Source of the DNA: BM003 sp963699835
Lineage (GTDB): Bacteria > Pseudomonadota > Gammaproteobacteria > Steroidobacterales > BM003
Length of the DNA: 64,000 nucleotides
Direction: 5' to 3'
NCBI GenBank assembly: GCA_963699835.1
Contig: CAVOVJ010000008.1
Span: forward strand, 1 to 64,000
Part shown: positions 27,567 through 36,067 of the stretch, piece after piece
Position numbering within the stretch: position 1 is the first letter of the stretch
Layout: the number at the start of each line of letters is the position of its first letter
The notes under the pieces: generated by a model
What the model was told of the DNA's origin: nothing
The model's input: the letters and a program-made list of their open reading frames with translations, nothing else
Databases searched by the model: none
Position numbers and translations under genes: made by a program

Positions 27567-28211
27567 ATGAAACAACGCATACTTGATCGAAGGCTGGCCA
27601 TAGAGTTTGCGGTCATCGTCATTGGTGTGTTCGTTGCTTTAGCAGCAGAATCATGGTGGGCAGAACGCGAAGAACGGCAGTACGAACGTGAGATTCGTGA
27701 AGACATGGTTGTCGAATTCGAGTCGAATATTCGTATCCTCGATGTCGATATTGAGGAAAATGAGCAGGCGCGCAAGCAACTCGGGATGCTGGAGGGCCTC
27801 ACCGATGACGCGTTAATTGCACTTTCCGACAACGAGTTATCCGAGCCGCTCGTACCCTACCTACAATGGGCTGGCTTCGATCCGGAGATGGGGAGCGTCC
27901 AGGCGTTCGTTGAAAGCGGCAATGTCGGGGCTATAAGCGATCGCGAACTGCGACAGCTGCTGGCGCGGTGGTCGGGACTGCTGGTGAAGAATCGCCGCTT
28001 AAATCTGCAGGCGGTTGATTTCCAACATCGCGAATTATTGCCGGTGATCGCGCGGGCGAGTGCCGATCGGGCATGGTCGAGCAGCGAGAGACGGGAATTA
28101 AGCACCCTGCTAAATCACATGCTTGCTCTTCACGGTTTCGTTCTCAATAACCAACGCGAATTGAGAGCAGCCGCCACCGACATTCTGGCCTTCCTCCGCG
28201 ACGAGCACTAG
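27567..28211 (+). CDS. Hypothetical membrane-anchored protein (DUF6090-like)
   Basis: A 214-residue protein. A basic start is followed by one membrane helix (EFAVIVIGVFVALAAESWW) and a charged, coiled-coil-rich soluble domain (REEREYE-like runs, later VESGNVGAISDRELRQLLAR). The layout 'VIVIGV-FVALAAESWW then E/R-rich helix' matches small proteins often labelled DUF6090. Function unknown. It is followed 105 bases later by another membrane-protein gene on the same strand, across a 32-base repeat. Confidence 0.7.
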   Translation: MKQRILDRRLAIEFAVIVIGVFVALAAESWWAEREERQYEREIREDMVVEFESNIRILDVDIEENEQARKQLGMLEGLTDDALIALSDNELSEPLVPYLQWAGFDPEMGSVQAFVESGNVGAISDRELRQLLARWSGLLVKNRRLNLQAVDFQHRELLPVIARASADRAWSSSERRELSTLLNHMLALHGFVLNNQRELRAAATDILAFLRDEH

Positions 28212-28220
28212 CGTCCGCAG

Positions 28221-28252
28221 TGTGTTGCGTCGACCAATTGAATCCGCAGCCA
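28221..28252. repeat. 32-bp imperfect repeat (partner 26872-26903)
   Basis: The two segments share about 28 of 32 bases, including ATTGAATCCGCAGCCA. Each lies next to one of the two related membrane-protein genes. No known repeat family is recognised. Confidence 0.55.
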
Positions 28253-28316
28253 CAAGCAGTCGTCCGAACTTGCCAACCTTGATGGAATTACTCCCGCTGT
28301 AGCGCATAATAAGCGA

Positions 28317-28889
28317 ATGGTTTTCGAATACCTGACCGTACTCATATCCGTCGTGATCGGATTGTCTGTGACATCTTTTCTGACAAATGTCGTACGTATC
28401 ATCCATTTGCGGAGTGATGTTACGGTTTCCTGGGTGCAGCTATTGTGGTCCACAACGATATTGATCTGGACCATCGCATTTTGGTGGTTTACGTTCGTTC
28501 TCGCCGATCAGCAGCAGTGGACATATCCGTTGTTCATTTTCTTGCTGGCCTATTCGACTCTTCTTTTCTTTTTGATGGCGCTCCTGTTTCCGGAGGGCGT
28601 GCCGGCGGATCATAACTATCGAACGCAGTTCATGCGGAATCGGGTCTGGTTTTTCGGCGTGTTGTTGCTTTTTCTCTGCGTTGATGTGATCGACTACTTC
28701 ATCAAGGTGGACAAAGACATATCTATTGTTGGTCACCTGCCATATGCAGCGTTTGTGGGGCCATTAATCCTCTTGTCGCTGTTCGCATTGCGTACCGACA
28801 ACCTGGTATTCCATCGGGTTTTTGCCGTCTATTCAGTATTGGCTGTGCTAGTAATTAGCGTAGCCACGCTTGTGCCGCTGGCCAACTGA
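28317..28889 (+). CDS. Uncharacterised integral membrane protein
   Basis: A 190-residue protein with about six hydrophobic helices starting FEYLTVLISVVIGLSVTSFL, then WSTTILIWTIAFWWFTFVL and LYSTLLFF-like helices. It shares its start and helix pattern with the broken gene at 26918-27351. It has few charged loops and no recognised catalytic motif. I do not know its function. Confidence 0.65.
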   Translation: MVFEYLTVLISVVIGLSVTSFLTNVVRIIHLRSDVTVSWVQLLWSTTILIWTIAFWWFTFVLADQQQWTYPLFIFLLAYSTLLFFLMALLFPEGVPADHNYRTQFMRNRVWFFGVLLLFLCVDVIDYFIKVDKDISIVGHLPYAAFVGPLILLSLFALRTDNLVFHRVFAVYSVLAVLVISVATLVPLAN

Positions 28890-28971
28890 GTGCCGGACGT
28901 CCGCTTTGTAGATGACCTGCCCCCTGTTTCAGTACCACGTTATTCTTAGCAGAGCCGTCATTTGAGGGGCT

Positions 28972-29062
28972 CCCCGGTGCCGAGCCGGTCAGCCTGAGAA
29001 TTTCCGGCCTGCTGAAGGTCACCCCGATGCCGAGCCAGTCAGCCTGAGAATTTCTGGCCTGC
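28972..29062. repeat. Two 41-bp direct repeats, period 50
   Basis: Segments 28972-29012 and 29022-29062 differ at only a few bases; each contains AGCCTGAGAATTTC. The second overlaps the 3' end of an IS3-type transposase remnant, so the pair probably derives from IS end sequences left by two nested or tandem insertions. Confidence 0.7.
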
Positions 29063-29122
29063 ATGGGCCATTTCGGCCGCGTATTCCCTGGGCGTTCGAT
29101 GATTGAGAGCCTTGTGAGGCCG
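29039..29122 (-). pseudogene. IS3-family transposase C-terminal remnant
   Basis: The minus strand encodes RPHKALNHRTPREYAAEM and a few further residues before a stop at 29039. This is the conserved C-terminal end of OrfB-type DDE transposases. Nothing upstream of it remains. It differs from the intact IS3 element at 29838, whose C-terminus is RRHSFNDQLSPVEYEKRF. Confidence 0.7.
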
Positions 29123-29855
29123 ACTCACTTCAAGGGGCACGGTCAATTATGAATCGCATCATGCCGCGTGTTTTACCGTCGCCAATTGTGCCACTGCTTT
29201 CGCGACATGCAGTAATTTTTATGTAGTGCGAAAACGCCGCGGCTACCTCACACCTGCTTTTCTTGCAGGGATCACGCGTCAGCGACCGCCATACCAATGG
29301 CAGAGACCGCTGTCTGGGCTATGCTCGTCTTAATCAGGTATCGGTTTCCCAGGAGGTCCACTGCCGTGCAAAGGCGCATCAGAAGAAACAAATCAAGGCG
29401 AAAATTCCACTGGCGGGGCCGGGGCGCAATCGCAGCGCTCCTGATCTCGATTGTGCTAACCGGCACAGCCCCTGCCCAATCCACGATAACTGGCGCCACA
29501 GCTGACTCCGCATCAGCAGACAGCTACAACGACTGGATCATCTACCACATCATGGTCGGCTACTTCCGCAACGGCAGCCGCGCCAACGATGGGTTCGGAT
29601 TGCGCAGGTGGATGCATCGCAATTATGCCGGAGGCGACCTTCAGGGCATCCTGCAACAGGTCGACTATCTGCAGGATCTCGGTATCAACGCCGTGTGGCT
29701 GAGCCCGATCTTCATGGCCGAGACCTCCCACGGATATGACGTCACAAACTATTACCGGATCGGTGACGCCGTCGCCGTACCACGCGAACCCGAAGCATCG
29801 ATGACGCTGTTCCGCGAACTGGTTACCGCACTTCATGTGAATCGCCACCGATCTA

Positions 29856-30728
29856 CTAGGCACTCACCAGCCGTTCTGTAAATCGCTTTTCATACTCTAC
29901 CGGCGACAGCTGATCATTGAAACTGTGCCGGCGTTTGCTGTTGTAAAACATCTCGATGTAATTGAAGACATCCGCCCGGGCTGCTGCTCGATCCGGGTAG
30001 ATATGCCGCTTTATCCGTTCGCGCTTCAGTAACTGGAAAAAGCTCTCCGCAACCGCGTTGTCATGGCAGTTTCCACGGCGACTCATGCTGCCTTCCAGGC
30101 CGTGTTTTCTGAGGAAGGCCTCCCAGTCGTGGCTGGTGTACTGGCTACCCTGATCGGAGTGAACCATGACCTGGCGTTGTGGCTTCCTGCGCCACACAGC
30201 CATCAGCAGCGCATCCAGCACCAGCTCTTTCGTGATCCGCGACTGCATCGACCAGCCCACGACCCTGCGTGAGAACAGGTCAACAACCACACCGAGATAC
30301 AACCAACCCTCGTGTGTCTTGATATGCGTGATGTCAGTGACCCAGACTTCGTTCGGCTGCTGCGTCGTGAACTGGCGGTTCAGCCGGTTGGGCACCACTA
30401 CGTGTGCCGGGCCAGAACGCTGGCGAGGCTTTCTGTAGCCCACTTGGGCTCGAAGGCCGGCTTGCCGCATCAGTCGATGCACACGGTTAGGGCCGCAACG
30501 TTCACCAAACTCACGCAGGTCAGCATGGATCTTGCGGTAACCGTAAACGCCGCCGCTCTCCAGCCAGAACTGCTTGATCAGCCCGGTCAGCCGCTCGTTG
30601 GCCTTCGTTCGTGGTGACTTCGGTCGTTGTCGCCACGCGTAATAGCCGCTCTGATGCACGTCCAGCAGTCGACACAACCAGCGCACTGGCCAGTTGCTGC
30701 TGTGCGCCTTCACAAAGGCATACTTCAC
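29856..30728 (-). CDS. IS3-family transposase OrfB (DDE domain)
   Basis: A 290-residue protein with an N-terminal HTH_21-type region (YGYRKIHADLREFGERCGPN) and an rve integrase core. The core has WVTDITHIKTHEGWLYLGVV (first Asp), VMVHSDQGSQYTS (second Asp) and NCHDNAVAESFFQLLKRE (Glu). It begins at a GTG overlapping the orfA stop and is normally made as an OrfAB fusion by -1 frameshifting. All catalytic residues are present. Confidence 0.94.
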   Translation of the reverse strand: MKYAFVKAHSSNWPVRWLCRLLDVHQSGYYAWRQRPKSPRTKANERLTGLIKQFWLESGGVYGYRKIHADLREFGERCGPNRVHRLMRQAGLRAQVGYRKPRQRSGPAHVVVPNRLNRQFTTQQPNEVWVTDITHIKTHEGWLYLGVVVDLFSRRVVGWSMQSRITKELVLDALLMAVWRRKPQRQVMVHSDQGSQYTSHDWEAFLRKHGLEGSMSRRGNCHDNAVAESFFQLLKRERIKRHIYPDRAAARADVFNYIEMFYNSKRRHSFNDQLSPVEYEKRFTERLVSA

Positions 30729-31003
30729 TTGGGCTGGTTCGCGAAGTATGCCGCGGCTTTTTTTAGGATGTCGCGCTCATCCGTGGCGCGCTTCAGCTCC
30801 TTCTTCAGTCGCCGGATCTCAGCATCTTTATCGGCATCGGCCTGATGCCGATCCTTATCCGGCCCGAACTTCTTAATCCACGCGTACAAACTGTGCGTGG
30901 TCGTTCCCAGTCGCTCAGCCACTGAGGCAACGCTATGACCATGATCGACCACCTGCTTAACCGCTTCTATCTTGAACTCGTCCGAGTATCGCTTATTGCT
31001 CAT
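30725..31003 (-). CDS. IS3-family transposase OrfA (HTH_Tnp_1)
   Basis: A 92-residue protein from the ATG at 31003, with GAGAGG just upstream. It contains a helix-turn-helix (EAVKQVVDHGHSVASVAERL, GTTTHSLYAWIKKFG) and a leucine-zipper-like tail (IRRLKKELKRATDERDILKK). It binds the IS ends and helps assemble the transposase. Confidence 0.94.
   Translation of the reverse strand: MSNKRYSDEFKIEAVKQVVDHGHSVASVAERLGTTTHSLYAWIKKFGPDKDRHQADADKDAEIRRLKKELKRATDERDILKKAAAYFANQPK
30757..30764 (-). promoter_or_regulatory. Programmed -1 frameshift site AAAAAAAG
   Basis: Read on the minus strand, A-AAA-AAA-G falls in the orfA frame just before its stop and in the region of overlap with orfB. This is the canonical slippery sequence that yields OrfAB in IS3 elements. 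Confidence 0.8.
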
Positions 31004-32212
31004 TAGCACCTCTCCTCAGGCCATTTTCTATGGCTGGAAGGTGCCTAGCAAATCAGTGGCGATTCAATGAACGCGGCATTCGAGTGATTCTCGACCTGCC
31101 TCTGAATCATGGCAGCCGCAGCTACGACAAGCGCAATGGCGATCCGAACAAGCGCAAGCCGCGCTATACCAAGGCGAAACAGGAAGCCGAGAAAACCTGG
31201 GAGGGGTGGGGAACGAATTACGCGTACTGGAATTTCGAGGACGAGGACACGCGAGAATTCCTCAAGGAGGTGGCGCTGTACTGGCTGGTCGAGGAAAACG
31301 TCGACGGTCTTCGAATGGACTATATCCGCGGGGTGCCGCATGAGTTCTGGGCGGAACTGTATGCGGCGGTAAAATCCGCCAAACCCGATGCATTTCTGTT
31401 TGGCGAAGCATGGCAGGACGCGGCCATGCAGGAGCCCAACGCTCGTGATATTGCCGAGTACTACGAACCCGTCGACGGGCGCAGACAGTTCGACGGCCTG
31501 CTGGATTTCCCGCTGCAGATCACCATGATCGACGTGTTCGCCCGCGGCGGCTCGGTCGAGCAGCTGAAAACATGGATCGAGCGAACCGAGTCGCTTTATG
31601 GCGGTCTCGGCACGCCGCTGTACTTTGTCGACAATCACGACCTGGCGCGCTTCATGTCCTGGGCCGGGGCCCCGGCAGACCGGCGCTTGCTGGCGACGCT
31701 GACATTTATGAGTGCGCTGTCGGGCGCCAATGTGCTCTTCTACGGGACCGAGACGGGACTCGCCGGCGGCAGCCCGCAGAGAGGCTTTATCGACAACAGC
31801 CGCGTGGCAATGCCGTGGTCGAGACATGAATGAGGAACTAATCGAGAAGACGAGCAACATTCTGAGATCTGCGTGCCAGGCACCCGGCGTTGAGCCACGG
31901 CGAGTATGTTCCCTTGGCTGTCAGATGACGGCGCGCTGGCCTTGCTCAAAACACATCCGCAGGGTGACGTGCTGGTCGGCGTCAATATGAGCGATAGTGC
32001 GCGGACCCTTACCATTCGCATTACCCGGGCGCGATATCGCAACCACGGCACGAAACCTGACCGACGGCGGCGTGCCGCAAAACAGCGGAGACGGTAGACC
32101 TGAGCTGGGATCTGGCGCCGTTCTCCACCCAGCTGGTAGATCTCGGCGACGGTGCAACGACGGAAGGCGGCGACAACTGACACATGCGCGCGCTTGGCGG
32201 CAGCGCCGATGC

Positions 32213-32764
32213 TCAAAGCGACAGGGTCAGCAGCCGCTTTCCGACCACGCCGTGGATCGCGGTTGAACCCACGATCCTCGTATACCCGTGCGCCAGGTGG
32301 CCGTGCAACCAAAGGCTGGGACGGCGGCGTTCGATGTAACGATCAAAGGCCGCGAATCCACGGTGGACCCATCCTTCTCCAGCGCTGGTGCACAGCGGCG
32401 GCGCATGCGACAGAAAGACGTCCGACGGGCCCAGCAGAAAAAGCTGGCGTGCGACCTGCCAGTCCATGAACTGATTCGGACCGGCACGATACTGGCGAGC
32501 CCCGCCGAATCCGGCGATGCGCAGATCCGCGACCTCGATTACGCGACCATGGACATTGACGATACCGGGAATGTCCTCTTTATCGTGATTCCCCGGTACG
32601 CCGACGACCGGAATTCCGCGCCCCCACCAGAGAATTTGCTCAATGACGCTGGGAGGTATATCGCCGAGCGTAACGATGAGATCGAGTTCGTCGCGCGGTT
32701 GCAGCGGCAGTACGAAGTCGCTGGGAGAATGCACATCGCCGATCGCGAGAATCCGCCATGGTGA
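32213..32764 (-). CDS. Calcineurin-like metallophosphoesterase
   Basis: About 180 residues. ILAIGDVHSPSDF (D-x-H), IVTLGDIPP, VGVPGNHDKEDIPG (GNHD), FLSHAPPLC (H) and LWLHGHLAHGYT (G-H-x-H-like) make up the five metal-binding blocks of this superfamily. The substrate cannot be predicted. No ATG precedes the first block: the frame runs back to the stop of the upstream gene (32813) with only non-standard start options, so the start is unresolved or altered by an indel. The last 49 residues are duplicated at 16070-16217. Confidence 0.8.
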   Translation of the reverse strand, partial: SPWRILAIGDVHSPSDFVLPLQPRDELDLIVTLGDIPPSVIEQILWWGRGIPVVGVPGNHDKEDIPGIVNVHGRVIEVADLRIAGFGGARQYRAGPNQFMDWQVARQLFLLGPSDVFLSHAPPLCTSAGEGWVHRGFAAFDRYIERRRPSLWLHGHLAHGYTRIVGSTAIHGVVGKRLLTLSL

Positions 32765-32812
32765 ACCCCCCAGCCCGGCGCCGCCTTCTTCCCGATCTGG
32801 ATCCGCTCCGGG

Positions 32813-34499
32813 TCAGGTACATATCAGCACTGGGCACCCGTTTCCGGCGAGTAAGCGTCCGAGGTTGCCCTTGTTCCCCAACTGGGCGTTGGCATTGCGA
32901 ACGACGGTTCCGGTCAGTGCGAGATCGTATTTCCGATCGTCTCTCCCGCCGGCTGACGCCAGGCGTTCGCTGATACCGCAATGGAGTCCACCTCGCGCGA
33001 CGCAAGATAATCGTGCGCACGCTGCAGAATTTCGCCGGATCGGCGACCGAGGTCGGCGGCTCCAAGCAGGCTGATCCGGGACGACCAGCGCAGCGCGGCG
33101 TAAGTCGCAAGATAAAGCGCCTGCTGTGACTGCTCGCTGCTGTCGAGCACCACGAGGATGTCGGCAAGCGCGTCAGGAACCACCCCGTTTGCGATGAGAA
33201 TCGGGCGCGGCGAGTCACGCAGCAGCCGCGTCAGCATCGACCGGTCGCGGCGTCCGTAGGGCACGACAACCAGGTCGGCGAGCCCGGCGCGGGCGGTAAG
33301 ACGTTCAGCCGCCGGTCCCGCCTCAATTGCCATGTTCCCCGTCACTCCTGCCGACCCTTACAGCGGCGCAGAAATTCGCTGTTCAGATCGTCAATCAAGG
33401 CGAAACTCTGCGCGGTCCGCGGCTGTATCAGACACAGCCCATCGAGCCGGGCTTCTTCCAGCGCTGCAACCATCACGGCGAGTTCGACAGCCGTCCAGTC
33501 CATTGCGCCGGGCGACAGGGAGACCAGAAGATCCTGAAATTCGCGATTTACCGGTACATCCGGCTGTTGCGGAACGGGTTGCCCGTCGCCAGGCGCGCAC
33601 TCCAGCACACGCCGCCTCAATCCGCGAATTCCATCGCGCATCCGGCGGCGTACGATTGAGGTTGCGGGTCAGCTCCAGCGCCGCTGCATCCGTACTGATG
33701 TCCCAGCCGAGAGCCTGCTCGAGTTCGCTGCGATAACGTGTAATCCAGAGGTAAAGATCGGCCTCCGTGCGACGAGGAAAACCGCGTAGCAGTCCACGCG
33801 CCCTTATCGTCTTCGCCACTGGCAAATATACCGAGTCATACCAATGCGCCACCGCCTCCTCCCAGCTGACTTCGCGTTGCTGGTTTTGCCCCATGTAGTA
33901 ACGGTGAACTTCGATGTGCTCGAGCAAATCGGCGTAACGCCCGGGAACCGTGACAACCAGGTTGGCGTCGGGACGTAATCGATCAAGACGTGTCGCGGCG
34001 ACAAAGTCCGCATACTCTGCCTTGATGATCAGATCGTCGGGTTTATCGCTTGCGCGCAGCGTTACCGGCGTTTCCACCCGGGTAACGTAGGCCTCAATCT
34101 TCTCGAGGCCCATTTCGCGAGCCACCGATACGCGATGATTGCCATCCTGGACGAAATACACCTCGCCGATCTGATAGACCTCGATCGGCGGGACGCCACT
34201 GAGCCCGGTCACGGCACTCTTTACCCGCGCCCAGCGCTCTTCCTGTTGATCGCTGCGGGGCAGGAATTCACGGGTGAATTCGCGATAGCGGCCAACACTC
34301 CCGCGAATTAGCCGTAACGGGATCTCCTCGAGCGTGGGCGTCGCAAAGATCTTGCCACGCAGTTGCCGCAGCACCTCCTCATAGGAGAACAACTCATTTG
34401 ATTCTCCGCGAATCCGCGCCAGTAACGCTCGCAGGCCGGCGCGCCGGCGCGCTCGTCGAAAATCGTCGACTGCAGAGGATAGGTTTTGAAATCGCTCAC
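32813..34499 (-). pseudogene. ParB-like nuclease-fold plus tandem universal-stress domains, four frameshifts
   Basis: The GTG at 34499 starts SDFKTYPLQSTIFDERA; the frame shifts near 34440 and continues with a ParB/sulfiredoxin-like domain (PPIEVYQIGEVYFVQDGNHR, then VSVAREMG). After a shift near 33640 comes a first Usp domain (LLVSLSPGAMDWTAVELAVM). After shifts near 33350 and 32940 a second Usp-like part includes ADLVVVPYGRRD, ILVVLDSSEQSQQ and NLGRLLAGNGCPVLICT. Joined, it is a protein of about 560 residues. The ParB-like part with the DGNHR loop is known from proteins that bind or hydrolyse nucleotides; the combination suggests a stress role but is uncharacterised. Confidence 0.75.
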
Positions 34500-34821
34500 C
34501 TGCCACTACCTTGCTCCTGTGTTTTCCGGCGACGCGGCGCGAGGGGATGGCTACCAGGATCGACCGCGGAGTCTTTGCGTCAGGCCGCGGCCGCCGCGAC
34601 TCGCGGTGCGCTCCGCATGCAGGCACATGCCTGCATCGGTCCGGTTCCCTTGGTAACCCCCCGCGAGCTTCAGCATAAACTTCCCGTTCGCAACGATACG
34701 AGCCACAGAGACAGATTGTAGTCGAGCGCGGAATTCTTCGAACCCAGGGTCCTCGCGATAAGCATGGCACGGCCGGCCATTTCGGCTAGCATGGCCGTGT
34801 ACCATCCAAAGGAGAGCGTCA
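34500..34821. other. Divergent intergenic region
   Basis: Carries the upstream regions of two divergent genes and one strong hairpin (34617-34636). No protein-like frame is visible. Promoters must lie here, but I see no clear -35/-10 pair. Confidence 0.5.
34617..34636. other. Perfect 9-bp inverted repeat ATGCAGGCA-CA-TGCCTGCAT
   Basis: A nearly loop-less palindrome between divergent genes with no T-run. It could be an operator for a dimeric regulator or a small repeat element. Confidence 0.5.
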
Positions 34822-35424
34822 GTGGACGAAACAGCCGGCATGCCAGTCTGCGCGTGCGTCCCCGCGACTCACAACAGGCACGCGTTTGGGAAAATTTCTG
34901 CTGCCGGCTTGCTGCTGTGGATGTGTATGACCCTGCAGCCCGCGTTCGCACAGGAGGATCGCCCGCGCCACCGCGAACCCGCGCTCGAGGGCCCCTTTCC
35001 GGCACGTATTACACGGGTACTCGAGGGAGATCATTTTGAAATCGATTTCGAGTATGGCCCGATAATTCGCGGCCAGCAGCGCCTGCGCCTTGCCAACGCC
35101 AACACTCCCTCCCCGTTCTCCGATCGCAAATGCGAGGAGGAAGCGGGTCTCGAAGTAGTCGCTCTGGTACGCGAACTGCTCAAGCCGCAGCAGATCTGGG
35201 TGCGCGATTTCCGCGGCGGTCGCAACAGCCGGGAACGGGTTGGACGCGTCGTCTTCAATAACAAAGCGCATGGAATCGAACAGGTCGACCTTGGTGAATA
35301 CCTGATCGTCCTCGGACTCGCCGATCCCTATAACGACAGTGTCTGGAATCCGACGAAACGGTACTGGACCTGCCAGGATGCCCCGCGGCACGAGGTTGAC
35401 GCCACCGAACTCAACGAGGATTAG
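34822..35424 (+). CDS. Secreted nuclease-like protein (SNase fold, catalytic Glu apparently missing)
   Basis: A 200-residue protein starting at a GTG with AGGAGAG six bases upstream. A signal peptide (AAGLLLWMCMTLQPAFAQ) precedes an SNase-like fold: FPARITRVLEGDHFEIDF, LRLANANTPSPFSDRKCEEE and RERVGRVVFNN, then LGEYLIVLGLADPYN. In active nucleases the second block reads G-I-D-x-P-E; here the Glu position is serine, while the flanking arginines remain. It may bind rather than cut nucleic acid. A closing YWTC adds a cysteine that could pair with the one in KCEEE. Confidence 0.6.
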   Translation: MDETAGMPVCACVPATHNRHAFGKISAAGLLLWMCMTLQPAFAQEDRPRHREPALEGPFPARITRVLEGDHFEIDFEYGPIIRGQQRLRLANANTPSPFSDRKCEEEAGLEVVALVRELLKPQQIWVRDFRGGRNSRERVGRVVFNNKAHGIEQVDLGEYLIVLGLADPYNDSVWNPTKRYWTCQDAPRHEVDATELNED

Positions 35425-35577
35425 ATAAGCGGTTCCTGACGACCCGAGCGTGCCGAAGCGAGTCCGCATGAAGTCGCCCTGTGCCGCTCCGGTCCGGACA
35501 TGCCGGCCAAGGACCGCCGGATCGGGAACGCACTCTCGCGCCAGGAATCGAAGCCAGCGGTTGGCAGATCAAGGGTT

Positions 35578-36054
35578 TTATTGCTCAGTCGGCTCCGCGC
35601 AAGGGAAGCGAGCCTGCAGCGCCTGAAAGAACACCGCGGTCACCGGCAACTCACGGGTATCGGGATTTGCCTCGAGAAACTCCGCCACAGCGAGCACCTG
35701 GGCGCCGGTGCGCAGGTCGTCCGGCAAACAGATCCCCAGCAAATCCTGACTACTCGTTTTCTCGAACAACTCGTACACCTGCTGGCGGTCGAGACCGTAC
35801 GCCAGCGTCAGTTTCGATGCCATGCCCACCGCACCAATCCGGCTGCCCGTCGACAGGCCGGCAACGATGCCCTCCGTCTGCCCGACGCAATACGTGATGT
35901 CGAGATCATCGCCTGGCTCGCCGCCGGTAAGGGCCGCGATAAACGCATCGCAATCCTGGCGCCAGTCGCCGGCACTGCGCACGGCCTGCTCAGCCGCAAC
36001 GGATCGATACAGAAAAATCCCAGAACCTGCTATAAGTATTAGAAGCAATCTCAT
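35578..36054 (-). CDS. Rap1a/Tai-like immunity-family protein
   Basis: A 158-residue exported protein with a short signal peptide (LLLILIAGSGIFLYRSVAA). The core has a cysteine pattern DCDAFIAAL, ITYCVGQTEGIVAGL, LLGICLPDDL and RFPC, with QVLAVAEFLEANPD before the last. This is the pattern of the Rap1a/Tai family, known as periplasmic immunity proteins against type VI amidase effectors, though many members are orphans. No effector or secretion gene is visible nearby. It lies 13 bases after malQ and is probably co-transcribed. Confidence 0.7.
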   Translation of the reverse strand: MRLLLILIAGSGIFLYRSVAAEQAVRSAGDWRQDCDAFIAALTGGEPGDDLDITYCVGQTEGIVAGLSTGSRIGAVGMASKLTLAYGLDRQQVYELFEKTSSQDLLGICLPDDLRTGAQVLAVAEFLEANPDTRELPVTAVFFQALQARFPCAEPTEQ

Positions 36055-36067
36055 GTTTTATATATTT

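Larger units (their letters stand above)
29838..31066 (-). mobile_element. Complete IS3-family insertion sequence, 1229 bp
   Basis: Terminal inverted repeats start TGAATCGCCAC on both sides (29838-29862 and 31042-31066, with a few mismatches further in). A 3-bp ATG target duplication flanks them (29835-29837 and 31067-31069). Inside are orfA and orfB on the minus strand with an A7G slippery site. Length, two-frame structure and target-site size are all typical of IS3. It interrupts the second amylase copy and appears intact and possibly active. Confidence 0.95.
29366..32180 (+). pseudogene. GH13 alpha-amylase-like enzyme, copy 2, interrupted by an IS3 element
   Basis: The GTG at 29366 has AGGAGG ten bases upstream and yields a signal peptide (AIAALLISIVLTGTAPAQS), followed by the same GH13 domain as at 14622-16037. 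It is cut after GTTACCGCACTTC at 29837 by an IS3 element with ATG duplicated on both sides, and resumes at 31070 with ERGIRVILDLPLNHGS. All three catalytic carboxylates are encoded. Later single-base indels (first near 31817) scramble the C-terminal domain before the stop at 32180. Because it has the native start and leads into an intact phosphoesterase gene, this is the ancestral copy. Confidence 0.9.
29525..32360 (+). repeat. Large direct duplication, copy 2 (with IS3 insertion)
   Basis: Partner of 14622-16217. Without the IS the two copies are about 1.6 kb and differ by scattered substitutions and a few one-base indels. The match ends at 32360 inside the phosphoesterase gene, which continues normally here. 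Confidence 0.92.
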
